From contig OY730477.1 of the NCBI GenBank assembly GCA_963422745.1, positions 806,001 through 870,000 on the forward strand: a stretch of DNA of 64,000 nucleotides. The letters are read 5' to 3'. Shown one piece after another: positions 25,618-34,798 of the stretch. The translations under genes were made by a program, and so were the position numbers. The stretch is from G963422745 sp963422745 (GTDB lineage: Bacteria > Actinomycetota > Acidimicrobiia > Acidimicrobiales > Aldehydirespiratoraceae). The notes below the pieces were generated by a model, which made no database searches, was not told the origin of the DNA, and saw only the letters and a program-made list of their open reading frames with translations. The first letter of the stretch is position 1. Every line of letters begins with the position of its first letter.

Positions 25618-26382
25618 TCATTGTGATCCGGCCCGTTCCAGCACCTCACAGATCGATCGATAGTCGGCTGCGGGGATGAGGTCCACGAGTTCGTCGAGCA
25701 TGACCGTGGGTTCGGGCAGCATCGCGAACAGCCAGCGTGCGAGCGAACCCGTATCGAACCATGAGGCCATCGCTGGCCCAATTCCCGCCCAGGTAACTCC
25801 ATGGTCGCAGGCCGAAGCATGGAACCGGTACCAGTTCAGGTGCGGCACCCGGCGTAGACAACCCAACATCTCCGCGGTCACAGGGCGCTGCTCGGCATTC
25901 GGGTGAAGAGCCGTCAACTGCTGCATGGGTGGAGGTTCACCGATCGGGGAAGCGAGACAGGTCTCAACCATACGATCGAGCCAGAGGGTGTCGTACAATT
26001 CGGTGATCGTTGAAGGCGGCGGATCCGTCGGCAGGCCCATGATCCGTCGGGCGATATCCACGACGAGTGATGCCTTTTGGTCGATCATCATCTCGGTGGG
26101 CTCAGACACCATCGCTGGTACCCCTCCCGGACGAGTGAAGATCAGCAGCTCGCCTGAACGGCTGACGGCTATTGCGATCGTCGGCCGACCGTCGAACCAC
26201 CCGAACGTGAACGCAACCGCCTCAACTCCGGGCCCGGCCCGCAAGCCCTTCAGGTCAAATGAATGGTCGAGCGGCTTTGACAGCACGGGTATCGATCTGC
26301 CGTCGGCCATCTCGGCCAAGGCCCGGCCATCGTGCAGGGCTGCCCAGCCCAGGGCCTCCAAGGAGTTGAAATTGGATTGCAT
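25618..26382 (-). CDS. Hypothetical protein
   Basis: The 254-residue protein was not recognised. It has no signal peptide or clear membrane span. Visible features are an N-terminal beta-rich half (EAVAFTFGWFDGRPTIAIAVSRSGELLIFTRPGG) and a helical C-terminal half rich in Trp and Leu (TLWLDRMVETCLASP, WYRFHASACDHGVTWAGIGPAM). The ATG at 26382 has GAGAGGA upstream and was preferred over an upstream start at 26457. It lies upstream of carD on the same strand but is separated by the repeat array. Confidence 0.7.
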   Translation of the reverse strand: MQSNFNSLEALGWAALHDGRALAEMADGRSIPVLSKPLDHSFDLKGLRAGPGVEAVAFTFGWFDGRPTIAIAVSRSGELLIFTRPGGVPAMVSEPTEMMIDQKASLVVDIARRIMGLPTDPPPSTITELYDTLWLDRMVETCLASPIGEPPPMQQLTALHPNAEQRPVTAEMLGCLRRVPHLNWYRFHASACDHGVTWAGIGPAMASWFDTGSLARWLFAMLPEPTVMLDELVDLIPAADYRSICEVLERAGSQ

Positions 26383-26489
26383 GACGGGTCCTCTCGGCTC
26401 GAGAACTTTCTCGAGAACACAACCGAGGCGACCCGCCCGGATCGCTAGGGCAGCCACATTGGCTCACAGCAGTATGGTGATGCTCTGTG

Positions 26490-26655
26490 ACATCGGGCGT
26501 CGAACCCAATTCCGATCTGATGGATGAAGCCCTCAAGTGAATGGTTGATTCATGCAAGCCTGCTTAAGCCTGAGGGGATTGGATTGCTCGGTCGGGGGGC
26601 TTGTGGATTGTCGGGAGCTGCTGGATTATCGGGGGCTTCTGGATTACTGTGAGGC
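26490..26655. repeat. Short GGGGGCTT-GTGGATT repeats before the methyltransferase
   Basis: Three degenerate units of about 20 bp (GGGGGCTTGTGGATTGTC, GGGAGCTGCTGGATTATC, GGGGGCTTCTGGATTACT) lie at about 26596-26651, immediately upstream of the GTG start at 26659. Nothing else is seen in this gap. Confidence 0.6.
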
Positions 26656-26658
26656 TTT

Positions 26659-28230
26659 GTGACCTCGGGGCTGCGACCGGCTCGGCGTGGTGGTCGTTCA
26701 ACGTCGACTTCGGGTTTTGGTGTTTCTCGCCGTGAGAGTCATGACTCGTCGGGGTTTTATGACCGTTTTGGGCCTCCGCGGCTGAGTTCGGACGCCACTG
26801 TTAACGCTGTCGGTTTTGGTGTTGATGCTGTTCATTGTCGTGATGGTTGTGAGATGACGGAGGTGTTGCCTGCTAATTCTGTGGCGTTGGTGGTGACGTC
26901 ACCGCCATATTTTGTGGGTAAGGAGTATGAGGTCGCTGGCGGTGATCTTGCGGGCCGGTCCGGTGTGTTGTCGGATGGATTGGGTGTTGATGATTTGGTT
27001 GGGGCTCCTCGGAGCTTGCCGGAGCGCTATGTCGATTATCTGGCGATGTTGCGTAGGGTGTTCGCTGCGTGTGTGGAGGTGCTGGAGCCTGGTGGACGCA
27101 TTGCGGTCAATGTTGCCAATCTTGGCCGCAAGCCGTACCGGAGTTTGTCTGGTGATGTGATCTCAATTCTTCAGGATGATTTGGGGTTGTTGTTGCGTGG
27201 GGAGATCATCTGGGAGAAGGCCCAGGGCGCGAATGGTTCGGTTGCTTGGGGGTCTTATCGCGATGCGACGAATCCGGTGCTGCGTGATGTGACTGAGCGG
27301 ATTGTGGTGGCATCCAAGGGACGGTTCGCTCGGACTCCGAAGCGTGTGCGGGCCCGAAGTGGTTTGCCTCATGAGAGCACCTTGTCTGCTGATGAGTTCA
27401 TGGAGGCGACTTTGGATGTGTGGAGGATCGCACCGGAATCCGCTCGCCGGGTTGGGCACCCTGCACCGTTTCCGGTGGAGTTGCCGCGGCGGCTCATTGA
27501 TCTGTACACCTACAAAGATGATGTCGTTGTTGATCCCTTCTTGGGATCTGGTACGACGCTGGTTGCTGCGGCGCGGGCCGAGAGACGAGGATTCGGGTTC
27601 GATCTTGACCCGGACTATTGCGACACTGCTCGGCGTCGTCTACGAGCTGAGGCTTCGGGGGGCGGCGCTGTCGGCGACAGCGCCGTTACCGCTGGCCCGG
27701 CGAGCGCGAATCCCCCTACAGCGCATCAGTGTCTTGAGACGTCTTACACGCAGGCTGTTTTGGCGGGTCGCACAGCGGCTGATATAGCGCGTGACTTGCT
27801 GGCTGAGGCGGGTTTTGAGGTCTGTGACACTGCGGCGCGGGTGGGTCGTGTCACCTTTGATTTACGGGTTCGTGATGCGCGCGGTAAGTGTTACTTCATA
27901 GATGTGGCTGGGGGGTTCACTACTGTGCGCCCTGGCCTTGTTCGCCGAGAAGTCTTGTGGAAGACCCTGGGACGGGTCCTTCAAGCGCATCCGCTGCGCG
28001 GTCCGGTTGAGCGGGTCTTGGTGTTGACCCCCAGATTGCCGAAGCCCCGCAGCGAAGCCGACAGGTTGTTGCGCGCTGTTGGACCCCGGCGAGTGTTTGA
28101 CGTCGTGGAGATCTTCGACCCCGCTGGATGTTTGAGGCTTCGCCGCTACGCACAAGGTGAGGCTGTACCAGCCCCCGGCTTTTGGACCCGGGCGGAGATA
28201 GAAGGCCTCTCAACTCAAAGTCTTTGGTAA
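26659..28230 (+). CDS. DNA methyltransferase with extra C-terminal nuclease-like domain
   Basis: The 523-residue protein has a beta-type amino-methyltransferase order: catalytic TSPPY at 80-84 (adenine-N6 or cytosine-N4), an internal target-recognition segment (about 160-270), and the SAM-binding DPFLGSGTT at 292-300 followed by GFDLDPDYC. After a linker at 330-364 comes a separate domain (365-523) with FDLRVRDARGKCYFIDVAGG, LWKTLGRVLQ and RVLVLTPRLP, which resembles a PD-(D/E)xK core whose Lys is replaced. No restriction partner gene is adjacent, so it may be an orphan. Codons are richer in T-ending Val, Gly and Leu triplets than in neighbours, hinting at transfer. The N-terminal 45 residues are low complexity and the true start may be later. 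Confidence 0.82.
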   Translation: MTSGLRPARRGGRSTSTSGFGVSRRESHDSSGFYDRFGPPRLSSDATVNAVGFGVDAVHCRDGCEMTEVLPANSVALVVTSPPYFVGKEYEVAGGDLAGRSGVLSDGLGVDDLVGAPRSLPERYVDYLAMLRRVFAACVEVLEPGGRIAVNVANLGRKPYRSLSGDVISILQDDLGLLLRGEIIWEKAQGANGSVAWGSYRDATNPVLRDVTERIVVASKGRFARTPKRVRARSGLPHESTLSADEFMEATLDVWRIAPESARRVGHPAPFPVELPRRLIDLYTYKDDVVVDPFLGSGTTLVAAARAERRGFGFDLDPDYCDTARRRLRAEASGGGAVGDSAVTAGPASANPPTAHQCLETSYTQAVLAGRTAADIARDLLAEAGFEVCDTAARVGRVTFDLRVRDARGKCYFIDVAGGFTTVRPGLVRREVLWKTLGRVLQAHPLRGPVERVLVLTPRLPKPRSEADRLLRAVGPRRVFDVVEIFDPAGCLRLRRYAQGEAVPAPGFWTRAEIEGLSTQSLW

Positions 28231-28299
28231 CAAACGCCGACGGTGTGTAACCAGATGGCCCGTCTGTAACGCAACAGTGATGCTAAGCGTTGCCGGTGG

Positions 28300-28580
28300 T
28301 GTGTGTTTGGAGTTGGCGAGGCTTTCTGAGCGGATCAGCTATGCGCTGCTGTTTAACGGTGATGTGTGCTTGGAGTTGGTGGGGTTTGCTGAGCACGTCA
28401 GTCCCATGAGGATGCTGTTTGCGGTGGTGCGCGCCTGGAGTTGGTGGGGTTTGCTGAGCACGTCAGTCCCATGAGGATGCTGTTTGCGGTGATGTGTGTT
28501 TGGAGTTGGCGGGGCTTTCTGAGCGCATCAGCTATGCGCTGCTGTTAACGGTGGTGCGTGTTTGGAGTTGGCGGGGCTAG
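28300..28580. repeat. 53-65-bp tandem array between convergent genes
   Basis: The marker TGGAGTTGG recurs about five times (near 28318, 28371, 28436, 28501 and 28563), with units also sharing TTTGCTGAGC or TTTCTGAGC. The array fills 28231-28544 between the methyltransferase stop and the cyclase stop and overlaps the last cyclase codons. Confidence 0.9.
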
Positions 28581-29726
28581 GAAAGAGTCACCTGCGGTTT
28601 GGCGAGAGTCGCTGCGCCCGGAATCACTGCGCCGAGTCACCAAACCAACGACGACCGTTGACGGCCATAACTTGCCGGTGAGTAGCAGCGTGCCGTCGCC
28701 CATGTCTGCCACCCCGTTGAGAACCGCTTGGGGGTTGTTGGGGCGGCCCGCAATATCGGAGAGTGGCGAGGCATCCACAACCGCCACCACCACACCGTTA
28801 CTGGGATCGAACACCACTAGGTCGTTGCTACCCCAGATATTGGCGACGACGTAATCGCCGATGCACTCGAGTTCGTTCAGGTTCGACACCGCACGGCCCT
28901 GCAAAGTGACATTCACCGTGTTGATGACCTCCCAGGTCGCCGGGTTGCGGTGATAAGCCTGCGCGCTGCCGTCCGTCGTGATGACGGTGTCGCCAGCAGC
29001 GCACACCCCCCAACCCTCGCCGGAATAGGACAATGATGCGAGCGGGTCAAGGTCGGGTAGTCGCCAACGCAAAAGCGTGCCTTCGCGCCAAGTGAGTTGT
29101 ACGACCATGTTGTCGATTCGGGTGAGGCCCTCACCGAACAAGTCGGAATCCAAGGCACGCTCGCTGATCACAGCGCCGGATGCAGGATCGACTATGCGGA
29201 TGCTCGACTGTCCATAAAGGCCTGTGCTTTCAAGCAATAAGTCGTCGTGGATCTCTAGCCCCTGGGTGAACGCCGTTGGGTCGTGTGGGGCTACGGCGAT
29301 GACTTGCACCGTCCACTGCGCCGGGTTCGCTGGGTCGATCTCGGCCGGATCTTCGGGCCAGGGCGACACCGCCAAGGTTGCAGTCGGGTTCGGATCCGGC
29401 GAGCTTGCATCGCTGGGTGCAGACGTCGCTGTCTGGCTTGGGGTCGGGTCCCATTGGGTTTGCTGGGTGGATGATGCAGCCCGGGTTGGGATCGGGTCGC
29501 TTGAGTCGATCCCGTGTTGGGCCGTGGGCTCGGCGTCGGATGCGCCGGTGGCTGTATCACCGGATCGACCAGCGCATGCTCCCAGCAACAGACATATCGT
29601 CAACACCCAAGATGTCAGCTCCGTAAGCCTCGGCCGCAACGAGAACAGCCTCAACGCAGACCTCACTTCGCTACCGGCGAGGCCATGCCGGTTGTCCCCG
29701 AGAGCCACGTTCGAGTTATTGGGCAC
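28545..29726 (-). CDS. Glutaminyl-peptide cyclotransferase-like lipoprotein
   Basis: The 393-residue exported lipoprotein has a signal peptide with lipobox LLLGACAG (Cys about 51), followed by a Ser/Thr/Pro-rich linker. A bacterial glutaminyl cyclase (PF05096) five-bladed propeller follows: PHDPTAFTQGLEI, LLESTGLYGQSSIRIVD, FGEGLTRIDNMVVQLTW, and LNELECIGDYVVANIWGSNDLVVFDP near 300. It converts N-terminal Gln to pyroglutamate on proteins or peptides outside the membrane. The GTG start lies in a 20 bp tandem duplication (29716-29755). The C-terminal tail is lengthened into the repeat array. Confidence 0.85.
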   Translation of the reverse strand: MPNNSNVALGDNRHGLAGSEVRSALRLFSLRPRLTELTSWVLTICLLLGACAGRSGDTATGASDAEPTAQHGIDSSDPIPTRAASSTQQTQWDPTPSQTATSAPSDASSPDPNPTATLAVSPWPEDPAEIDPANPAQWTVQVIAVAPHDPTAFTQGLEIHDDLLLESTGLYGQSSIRIVDPASGAVISERALDSDLFGEGLTRIDNMVVQLTWREGTLLRWRLPDLDPLASLSYSGEGWGVCAAGDTVITTDGSAQAYHRNPATWEVINTVNVTLQGRAVSNLNELECIGDYVVANIWGSNDLVVFDPSNGVVVAVVDASPLSDIAGRPNNPQAVLNGVADMGDGTLLLTGKLWPSTVVVGLVTRRSDSGRSDSRQTAGDSFLAPPTPNTHHR

Positions 29727-29779
29727 GGCCGGATATTATTGGGCACGGCCGGATTCTCAGCCGTGGTTGCAGAACCGGA

Positions 29780-31000
29780 TCATCCGGGTTGGGGCTCTCC
29801 TGCGATCCCTGCGGCGATCAGGCGGTCGGCGTCTTGGCAACCAATCTCGGCGAGGATCTCCCGGGTGTGTTCGCCGAGGTCCGGGGCAGGTGACCTTGCC
29901 GCCCACGGCGTGCCACGAAAGTCCACTGGGGTGGCGATCATTGTGGTTGTGCCTACCGAGTCGGGAACCTCAATCAAGGCCCCGGAAGCTACGAACTGGG
30001 GGTCGGCCAGCAGGTCTTCAGGTGACTGCACCGGTGCCCAGAAGAACTCGGGTTCGGTGTCGAAGACCTGTTCCCACTCGGCCATCGACTTGGTTGCGAA
30101 CACGTTGTCAATGGTGGCGATTAGTTCCTTGCTGTTGGCGGCGCGGCTGCGTGAGTCGGCGAAACGCTCGTCGGTTAGCCACTCTGGATGTCCGAGCACT
30201 CGGGCGAGGGGTGGCCAGTGGCGCTCTCCTTCCAGTCCGACTACCCAGAAGCGCTTGCCGTCGCCGGAGACGTAGTTGTTGATAGACGGATTGCCCATTC
30301 GGTTGCGTTCACCGACTTGCAGGGTCAGTCCCCAGCCCAGCGTGATCGACAGATCAAAGCTGATTGTGTAGATGCCTTCACGGAACAGCGAGGTCGACAC
30401 CACCTGGCCCTCACCGGTGCGTTCGCGGTGATATAGGGCGGCGCACACAGCGGCGGCAGCAGCGAGCCCGGCATTGTGATCGCCCATACCACCGCGCTGG
30501 AAAGGGGGATCGCCGCCGGGAGGTGTCAGCAAATGGGCAATGCCTGAGCGTGCCCAGAAGGCGGCGATGTCAAAGGCGGCACGATCGGCGTCAGGGCCTT
30601 CGGTTCCATAGCCCGTTATTGAGGCGTACACAAGCCCCGGATGACGTTCGCTGACACTTTCCGGGTCGAGGTTGAGTCGTTCCAGACCACCCAAACGTAC
30701 GTTGGTCACCAATACATCTGCATCGGAGATGAGTTGCTCGGTGATCTGGCGACCCTCGGTGTCGGTGAGGTCCAAAGCAATTGAGCGTTTCGAACGGTTG
30801 TCCATCTCAAACACCGGATTGGTGGGCATGTCACCGCCGAGCATGTAACGAAACAGACGCGACGGGTCTCCGCCGATAGGTTCGATTTTCGTAACCTGCG
30901 CACCCCAGTCGGCGAGGATTCCCCCAGCAGCTGGTCCCGCCACCCACACACCGATTTCCACCACTTTCACACCTGCGAGTGGTCCTGTGGTTGCTGCCAT
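29780..31000 (-). CDS. CaiB/BaiF family CoA-transferase
   Basis: Single-domain class III CoA-transferase of 406 residues. VKVVEIGVWVAGPAAGGILADWGAQVTKIEP at the N-terminus binds CoA; RSKRSIALDLTDTEG, GLVYASITGYGTEGPDADRAAFD and GEGQVVSTSL are family hallmarks. The ATG at 31000 starts at the domain boundary; the frame continues upstream to 31411 only through repeat sequence. It is upstream of the cyclase lipoprotein on the same strand and divergent from the D-aminoacylase gene. Confidence 0.9.
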   Translation of the reverse strand: MAATTGPLAGVKVVEIGVWVAGPAAGGILADWGAQVTKIEPIGGDPSRLFRYMLGGDMPTNPVFEMDNRSKRSIALDLTDTEGRQITEQLISDADVLVTNVRLGGLERLNLDPESVSERHPGLVYASITGYGTEGPDADRAAFDIAAFWARSGIAHLLTPPGGDPPFQRGGMGDHNAGLAAAAAVCAALYHRERTGEGQVVSTSLFREGIYTISFDLSITLGWGLTLQVGERNRMGNPSINNYVSGDGKRFWVVGLEGERHWPPLARVLGHPEWLTDERFADSRSRAANSKELIATIDNVFATKSMAEWEQVFDTEPEFFWAPVQSPEDLLADPQFVASGALIEVPDSVGTTTMIATPVDFRGTPWAARSPAPDLGEHTREILAEIGCQDADRLIAAGIAGEPQPG

Positions 31001-31049
31001 GGCTACGAACCCTAATTCGGCTTCGGCGATCCATACAGTTCGGTTCTGT

Positions 31050-31215
31050 TCCCCTGGCTGGGTTGGGTTGTGGCTCTGGTTTGGGTGCGGTTTGGCTTTG
31101 GCTGTCTGGTTGGTGTGTGGGTTGGACTCTGGTTTGGCTTTGGCTGTCTGGCTGGGTTGGGTTGTGGCTCTGGTTTGGTGTTGTTTGGGTGTTGGTTGCG
31201 TGGTTGGTGTTGTTG
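31050..31215. repeat. GT-rich tandem repeats between divergent genes
   Basis: GGTTTGGCTTTGGCTGTCTGG occurs at 31089 and 31131 (42 bp period), flanked by two copies of GGCTGGGTTGGGTTGTGGCT about 95 bp apart. The strand is almost free of A. The rest of the 31001-31411 gap (about 31216-31395) shows no gene. Confidence 0.85.
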
Positions 31216-31411
31216 GGTTAGGGCTGGTTTGGGCCCTGCTTGGCAAGTGACTCGAGTGAAGTCGCGTGGTTCTAGCCCTGAGTTGATCGCCCATGCAGGA
31301 TCCGGTCTTGGACGCCTGGTGCTGATCGCTAGTGTCAAGTCGCGCTTGGCCTGCGCGGGTATCAAGCCCGTAGCGGAAATGTCGTAGTCTTAATCTGCAA
31401 GGGGAGGACAC

Positions 31412-33148
31412 ATGTATGACCTTGTGATCACCAGCGGCACTGTCGTGGACGGAACCGGGGTTGCGCCCCGCCCCGCCGATGTTGCTGTCGCCGAGGGAAC
31501 CATCGCAGCGGTAGGACCCGGCCTCGCACGGAACGGCTCAAAGACCATTGACGCCACCGGTCTGCTCGTCACACCGGGATTCGTCGATGTGCATACCCAT
31601 TACGACGGCCAAGTCACCTGGGACAGCGTCCTGGAACCATCGTCGCTGCATGGCGTCACCACGGTCGTGATGGGCAACTGCGGAGTCGGCTTCGCCCCTG
31701 TGCGGCCCGGACAAGAAGACTGGCTCATCCAGCTCATGGAAGGCGTGGAGGACATCCCCGGCGCTGCCCTCTCCGAAGGTATCAACTGGAGCTGGGAGAG
31801 CTTCGGGGAATACCTTGACGCGCTCGACCAAGGCCGCTGGTCCGTGGATGTGGGCACCCAAATCGCCCACGGTCCCGTGCGTGCCTATGTGATGGGAGCA
31901 CGGGGTGCCCGAAACGAACCCGCTGATCCCGACGAGATCGCAGCCATGGGGGACATCGTGCGCGAAGCTGTGTCCGCCGGTGCTCTGGGAGTCACCACCT
32001 CACGCACCCTGGCGCATCGGGCGATGGACGGCGAACCGGTACCGGGCACCTTTGCTGCCGAAGATGAATTGTTTGCCCTCGGGCGTGCCCTGCGCGATGG
32101 CGGAGGCGGCGTCTTTGAACTCGCCCCCGCAGGAGCAGCCGGACTTGACATCGTCGCGCCGTACAGCGAAATCGACTGGATGCGCAGACTGTCCGCCGAG
32201 ATTGAACAGCCGGTCACCTTCGCCATGTTGCAGGTCGGTGCAGCGCCCGATCTGTGGCGCGAACTCATGGATCTGTCACTGCAGGCATGCGCCCAAGGTG
32301 CCCGACTTCATCCGCAGGTCGCCGGCCGGCCTTTCGGGCTGCTCGTGGGATGGGAGATCGCCAACCCGTTCGCACGGCGACCCAGCTACCGGGCCATCGA
32401 GAACCTGCCAATCACCCGACGCATTGAGGCGTTGAACAATCCAGAGGTTCGCGCCGCGATTCTCGCCGAGACCGACAGCGAAGCCCGCCGTGGGCTCCAC
32501 GACGGCGTGTCGTCGCTGATGGCCGACATGATTGACAACATCTATGTGCTCGGCGATCCACCCGACTACGAACCCACACAGGACCGCTCAATCGCCGGGC
32601 TGGCTGCAGCAGCAGGCGCAGACCGCTGGAACGTTCTGTATGACGCGATGTGTGCCGAGAACGGCCGAGCCATGTTGATGCTGCCAATGTTCAACTACGT
32701 TGACGGCAACCACGACGTTATCCGGGAACAACTCACGCATCCACAATCGGTTTCGGGACTCTCCGACGGTGGAGCACATTGCGGCCTGATATGCGACGCG
32801 TCCGTGCCCACCACCATGATCAGCCACTGGACCCGGGACCGCATCCGGGGCGAGAAGCTGCCGATCGAGTGGGTAGCAAAAAAGCAGACCCATGACACCG
32901 CCGCCATGTTCGGGCTCGGTGATCGAGGAACGCTTGAGCCGGGCAAACGCGCCGACATCAACATCATTGACCATGACCGGATCGGTCTGCGTACCCCAGA
33001 GCTGGTGCACGACCTTCCCGCAGGTGGACGGCGTCTGGTGCAGCGTGCCAACGGCTACGTCGCAACGATCGTCGCGGGTGAGGTGACCCGCCGCCACGGC
33101 AAAGACACCGGTGCCCGCCCCGGTCGCCTGATTCGTGGCCGACGCTGA
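31412..33148 (+). CDS. N-acyl-D-amino-acid deacylase-type amidohydrolase
   Basis: The 578-residue member of the amidohydrolase superfamily (Amidohydro_3, D-aminoacylase branch) hydrolyses N-acyl bonds with a metal centre in a TIM barrel. The first metal-binding motif is HTHYDGQ (His61, His63), Cys90 lies in MGNCGVGF as in D-aminoacylases, and LSDGGAHCG holds the catalytic Asp. The small beta domain is formed by the first 50 and last 80 residues. The ATG has a strong GGGGAGG. The downstream ybaK-like gene overlaps its end by 14 bp. Confidence 0.9.
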   Translation: MYDLVITSGTVVDGTGVAPRPADVAVAEGTIAAVGPGLARNGSKTIDATGLLVTPGFVDVHTHYDGQVTWDSVLEPSSLHGVTTVVMGNCGVGFAPVRPGQEDWLIQLMEGVEDIPGAALSEGINWSWESFGEYLDALDQGRWSVDVGTQIAHGPVRAYVMGARGARNEPADPDEIAAMGDIVREAVSAGALGVTTSRTLAHRAMDGEPVPGTFAAEDELFALGRALRDGGGGVFELAPAGAAGLDIVAPYSEIDWMRRLSAEIEQPVTFAMLQVGAAPDLWRELMDLSLQACAQGARLHPQVAGRPFGLLVGWEIANPFARRPSYRAIENLPITRRIEALNNPEVRAAILAETDSEARRGLHDGVSSLMADMIDNIYVLGDPPDYEPTQDRSIAGLAAAAGADRWNVLYDAMCAENGRAMLMLPMFNYVDGNHDVIREQLTHPQSVSGLSDGGAHCGLICDASVPTTMISHWTRDRIRGEKLPIEWVAKKQTHDTAAMFGLGDRGTLEPGKRADINIIDHDRIGLRTPELVHDLPAGGRRLVQRANGYVATIVAGEVTRRHGKDTGARPGRLIRGRR

Positions 33149-33647
33149 CGTGTCTTCGCTGGCGGTGACAGGCACCGACCTTGTTGCGCGGTTCATGGGC
33201 GCGGTGGCCGCTAGGATGCCGGGGCTGAAGATAGCGCCGATCCGTTACCCGGAGGGCACAAAAACCGCTGCAGACGCTGCTGTTGCGATCGGCTGTGACG
33301 TGAGTCGGATCGTCAAATCGCTGGTCTGCACCGGACCTGACGGTGCATTGTTGGTGCTCACCGCAGGCCACCACCGGATCGACCTTGACAAACTCGCCGC
33401 CGTCGTTGGCACCAAAGGCAAGGTTCGGATGGCCACCCCCGAAGAGGCCAGGCAGGCCACTGGGTACACGGTCGGGGGTACCCCACCGTTCGGCCATCGG
33501 GTTGCGGTACCGACGTGGATCGACCCGTCGCTGCTCGGCTATGACGTCGTCTACGCAGCGGCCGGAACCCCCAACTCGTGCTTCGCCATTACGCCTGCGG
33601 AACTTCTCCAAGCAACCGGCGCGGTTCCCGAAGAGTTCTGTGTGTGA
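33135..33647 (+). CDS. YbaK/EbsC-family aminoacyl-tRNA deacylase
   Basis: The 170-residue YbaK-like editing domain hydrolyses mischarged aminoacyl-tRNA in trans. Family features are the VAIGCDVSRIVKSLVC strand-helix with the conserved Lys, LVLTAGHHRIDLDKLA, GYTVGGTPPFGH with the GGxxPFG signature, and AAAGTPNSCFAITPAEL with the GxxxxxxxxxP loop. The GTG start lies inside the end of the amidohydrolase gene, so the two are likely co-translated. Confidence 0.9.
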   Translation: MADADVSSLAVTGTDLVARFMGAVAARMPGLKIAPIRYPEGTKTAADAAVAIGCDVSRIVKSLVCTGPDGALLVLTAGHHRIDLDKLAAVVGTKGKVRMATPEEARQATGYTVGGTPPFGHRVAVPTWIDPSLLGYDVVYAAAGTPNSCFAITPAELLQATGAVPEEFCV

Positions 33648-33752
33648 TTCGAGCTTGTGCGTGTTGTGGGCGGAGGAATGCGGCGCCAAGGGCCCCAAGG
33701 CGAGAGACTGGTCAAGGTCGTGAGTACCAAAGCCGTAGTAGGGGAGCAATCA

Positions 33753-34652
33753 ATGCGATGGTGTGACGGCAAGGTGGTCGTGATCACCGGTGCAGCCAGA
33801 GGGCTGGGACGCGCCCATGCCATGGCCTTCGCCGCCGAGGGAGCCAAGGTCCTGGTCAACGACTTGGGCGTAAACAGAGACGGTTCGGGAGGCACCAGTG
33901 AGGCGGCGCAGGATGTAGCAGCTGAGATCCGTGCCCGTGGAGGAGAAGCGCTCGCCAATGCTGCTGACGTGGCCGACTGGGACCAGTCGCGGGCCATGAT
34001 CCAGCAAGCCATCAACACCTGGAACCGACTGGACACGCTGATACTCAACGCTGGGTTCCTGCGCGACCGCATGCTGGCAACCATCTCCGAACAAGAATGG
34101 GACAGCGTTACGCGGGTTCATCTCAAAGGCCATTTCGCACCGGCCCGCCACGCCATTGAGTACTGGCGCGACCAAGCCAAACACGGCGAACGGGTTGATG
34201 CCAGGGTAGTGAACACCTCATCGGGAGCTGGACTGAACGGATCAATTGGTCAAGGCAACTACGCAGCCGCCAAGGCCGCGATCGCCTTGTTGACGATCCA
34301 GCAGGCCGCCGAATGGCATCGCTACGGTGTGCTGGCAAACGCAATCGCTCCCGACGCCCGCACACGAATGACCGCAGGAGTCTTCTACGACTCCGAACCA
34401 CCCGAAGGCTGGGACCCCAAGGCACCCGACAACATCTCACCGCTGGTGGTCTGGTTGGGTAGCAACAAATGCAACGTGACCGGCCGAGTATTCGAGTGCA
34501 CCGGCGGCCAGCTCAATGTCTGCGACGGATGGCAGCCCGGACCGATCGAGACAGTTGGCAACCGCTCAATGACGATCGCTGAGGCAGGCCAACTAGCGCA
34601 GCGTTCAGTGGCGGGAGCCCCCGAACCGGCCAAGGTCCACGGATCGACCTAG
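33753..34652 (+). CDS. SDR dehydrogenase (17beta-HSD4-like)
   Basis: The 299-residue classical SDR resembles the dehydrogenase part of peroxisomal multifunctional enzyme 2, which handles 3-hydroxyacyl-CoA and steroid substrates: VVVITGAARGLGRAHAMAFAAEGAKVLVNDLG, then LILNAGFLRD, VNTSSGAG and NYAAAKAA (Tyr-Lys pair). The C-terminal tail after GGQLNVCDGW is typical of this subgroup. AGGGGAG lies before the ATG at 33753; an upstream start at 33657 has no support. Confidence 0.88.
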   Translation: MRWCDGKVVVITGAARGLGRAHAMAFAAEGAKVLVNDLGVNRDGSGGTSEAAQDVAAEIRARGGEALANAADVADWDQSRAMIQQAINTWNRLDTLILNAGFLRDRMLATISEQEWDSVTRVHLKGHFAPARHAIEYWRDQAKHGERVDARVVNTSSGAGLNGSIGQGNYAAAKAAIALLTIQQAAEWHRYGVLANAIAPDARTRMTAGVFYDSEPPEGWDPKAPDNISPLVVWLGSNKCNVTGRVFECTGGQLNVCDGWQPGPIETVGNRSMTIAEAGQLAQRSVAGAPEPAKVHGST

Positions 34653-34798
34653 CGCTCAGGTGCACTTCCTGCGGGGAACGGTCGAGTGTCGGGCCTCGGC
34701 CTTCTTGGTCGCCGACAGCCAACAGGCCGACACGAAGCGTGTTCATGGGACCGATTCCCTAGCGCGCGATCGCACCAGTCGGTGTTCGCATGTGGTCT

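Noticed and set aside
31001..31411. N-terminal extension of the CoA-transferase at 29780
   Set aside because: It is a Pro/Thr/Gln-rich translation of GT repeats; the family start is at 31000.
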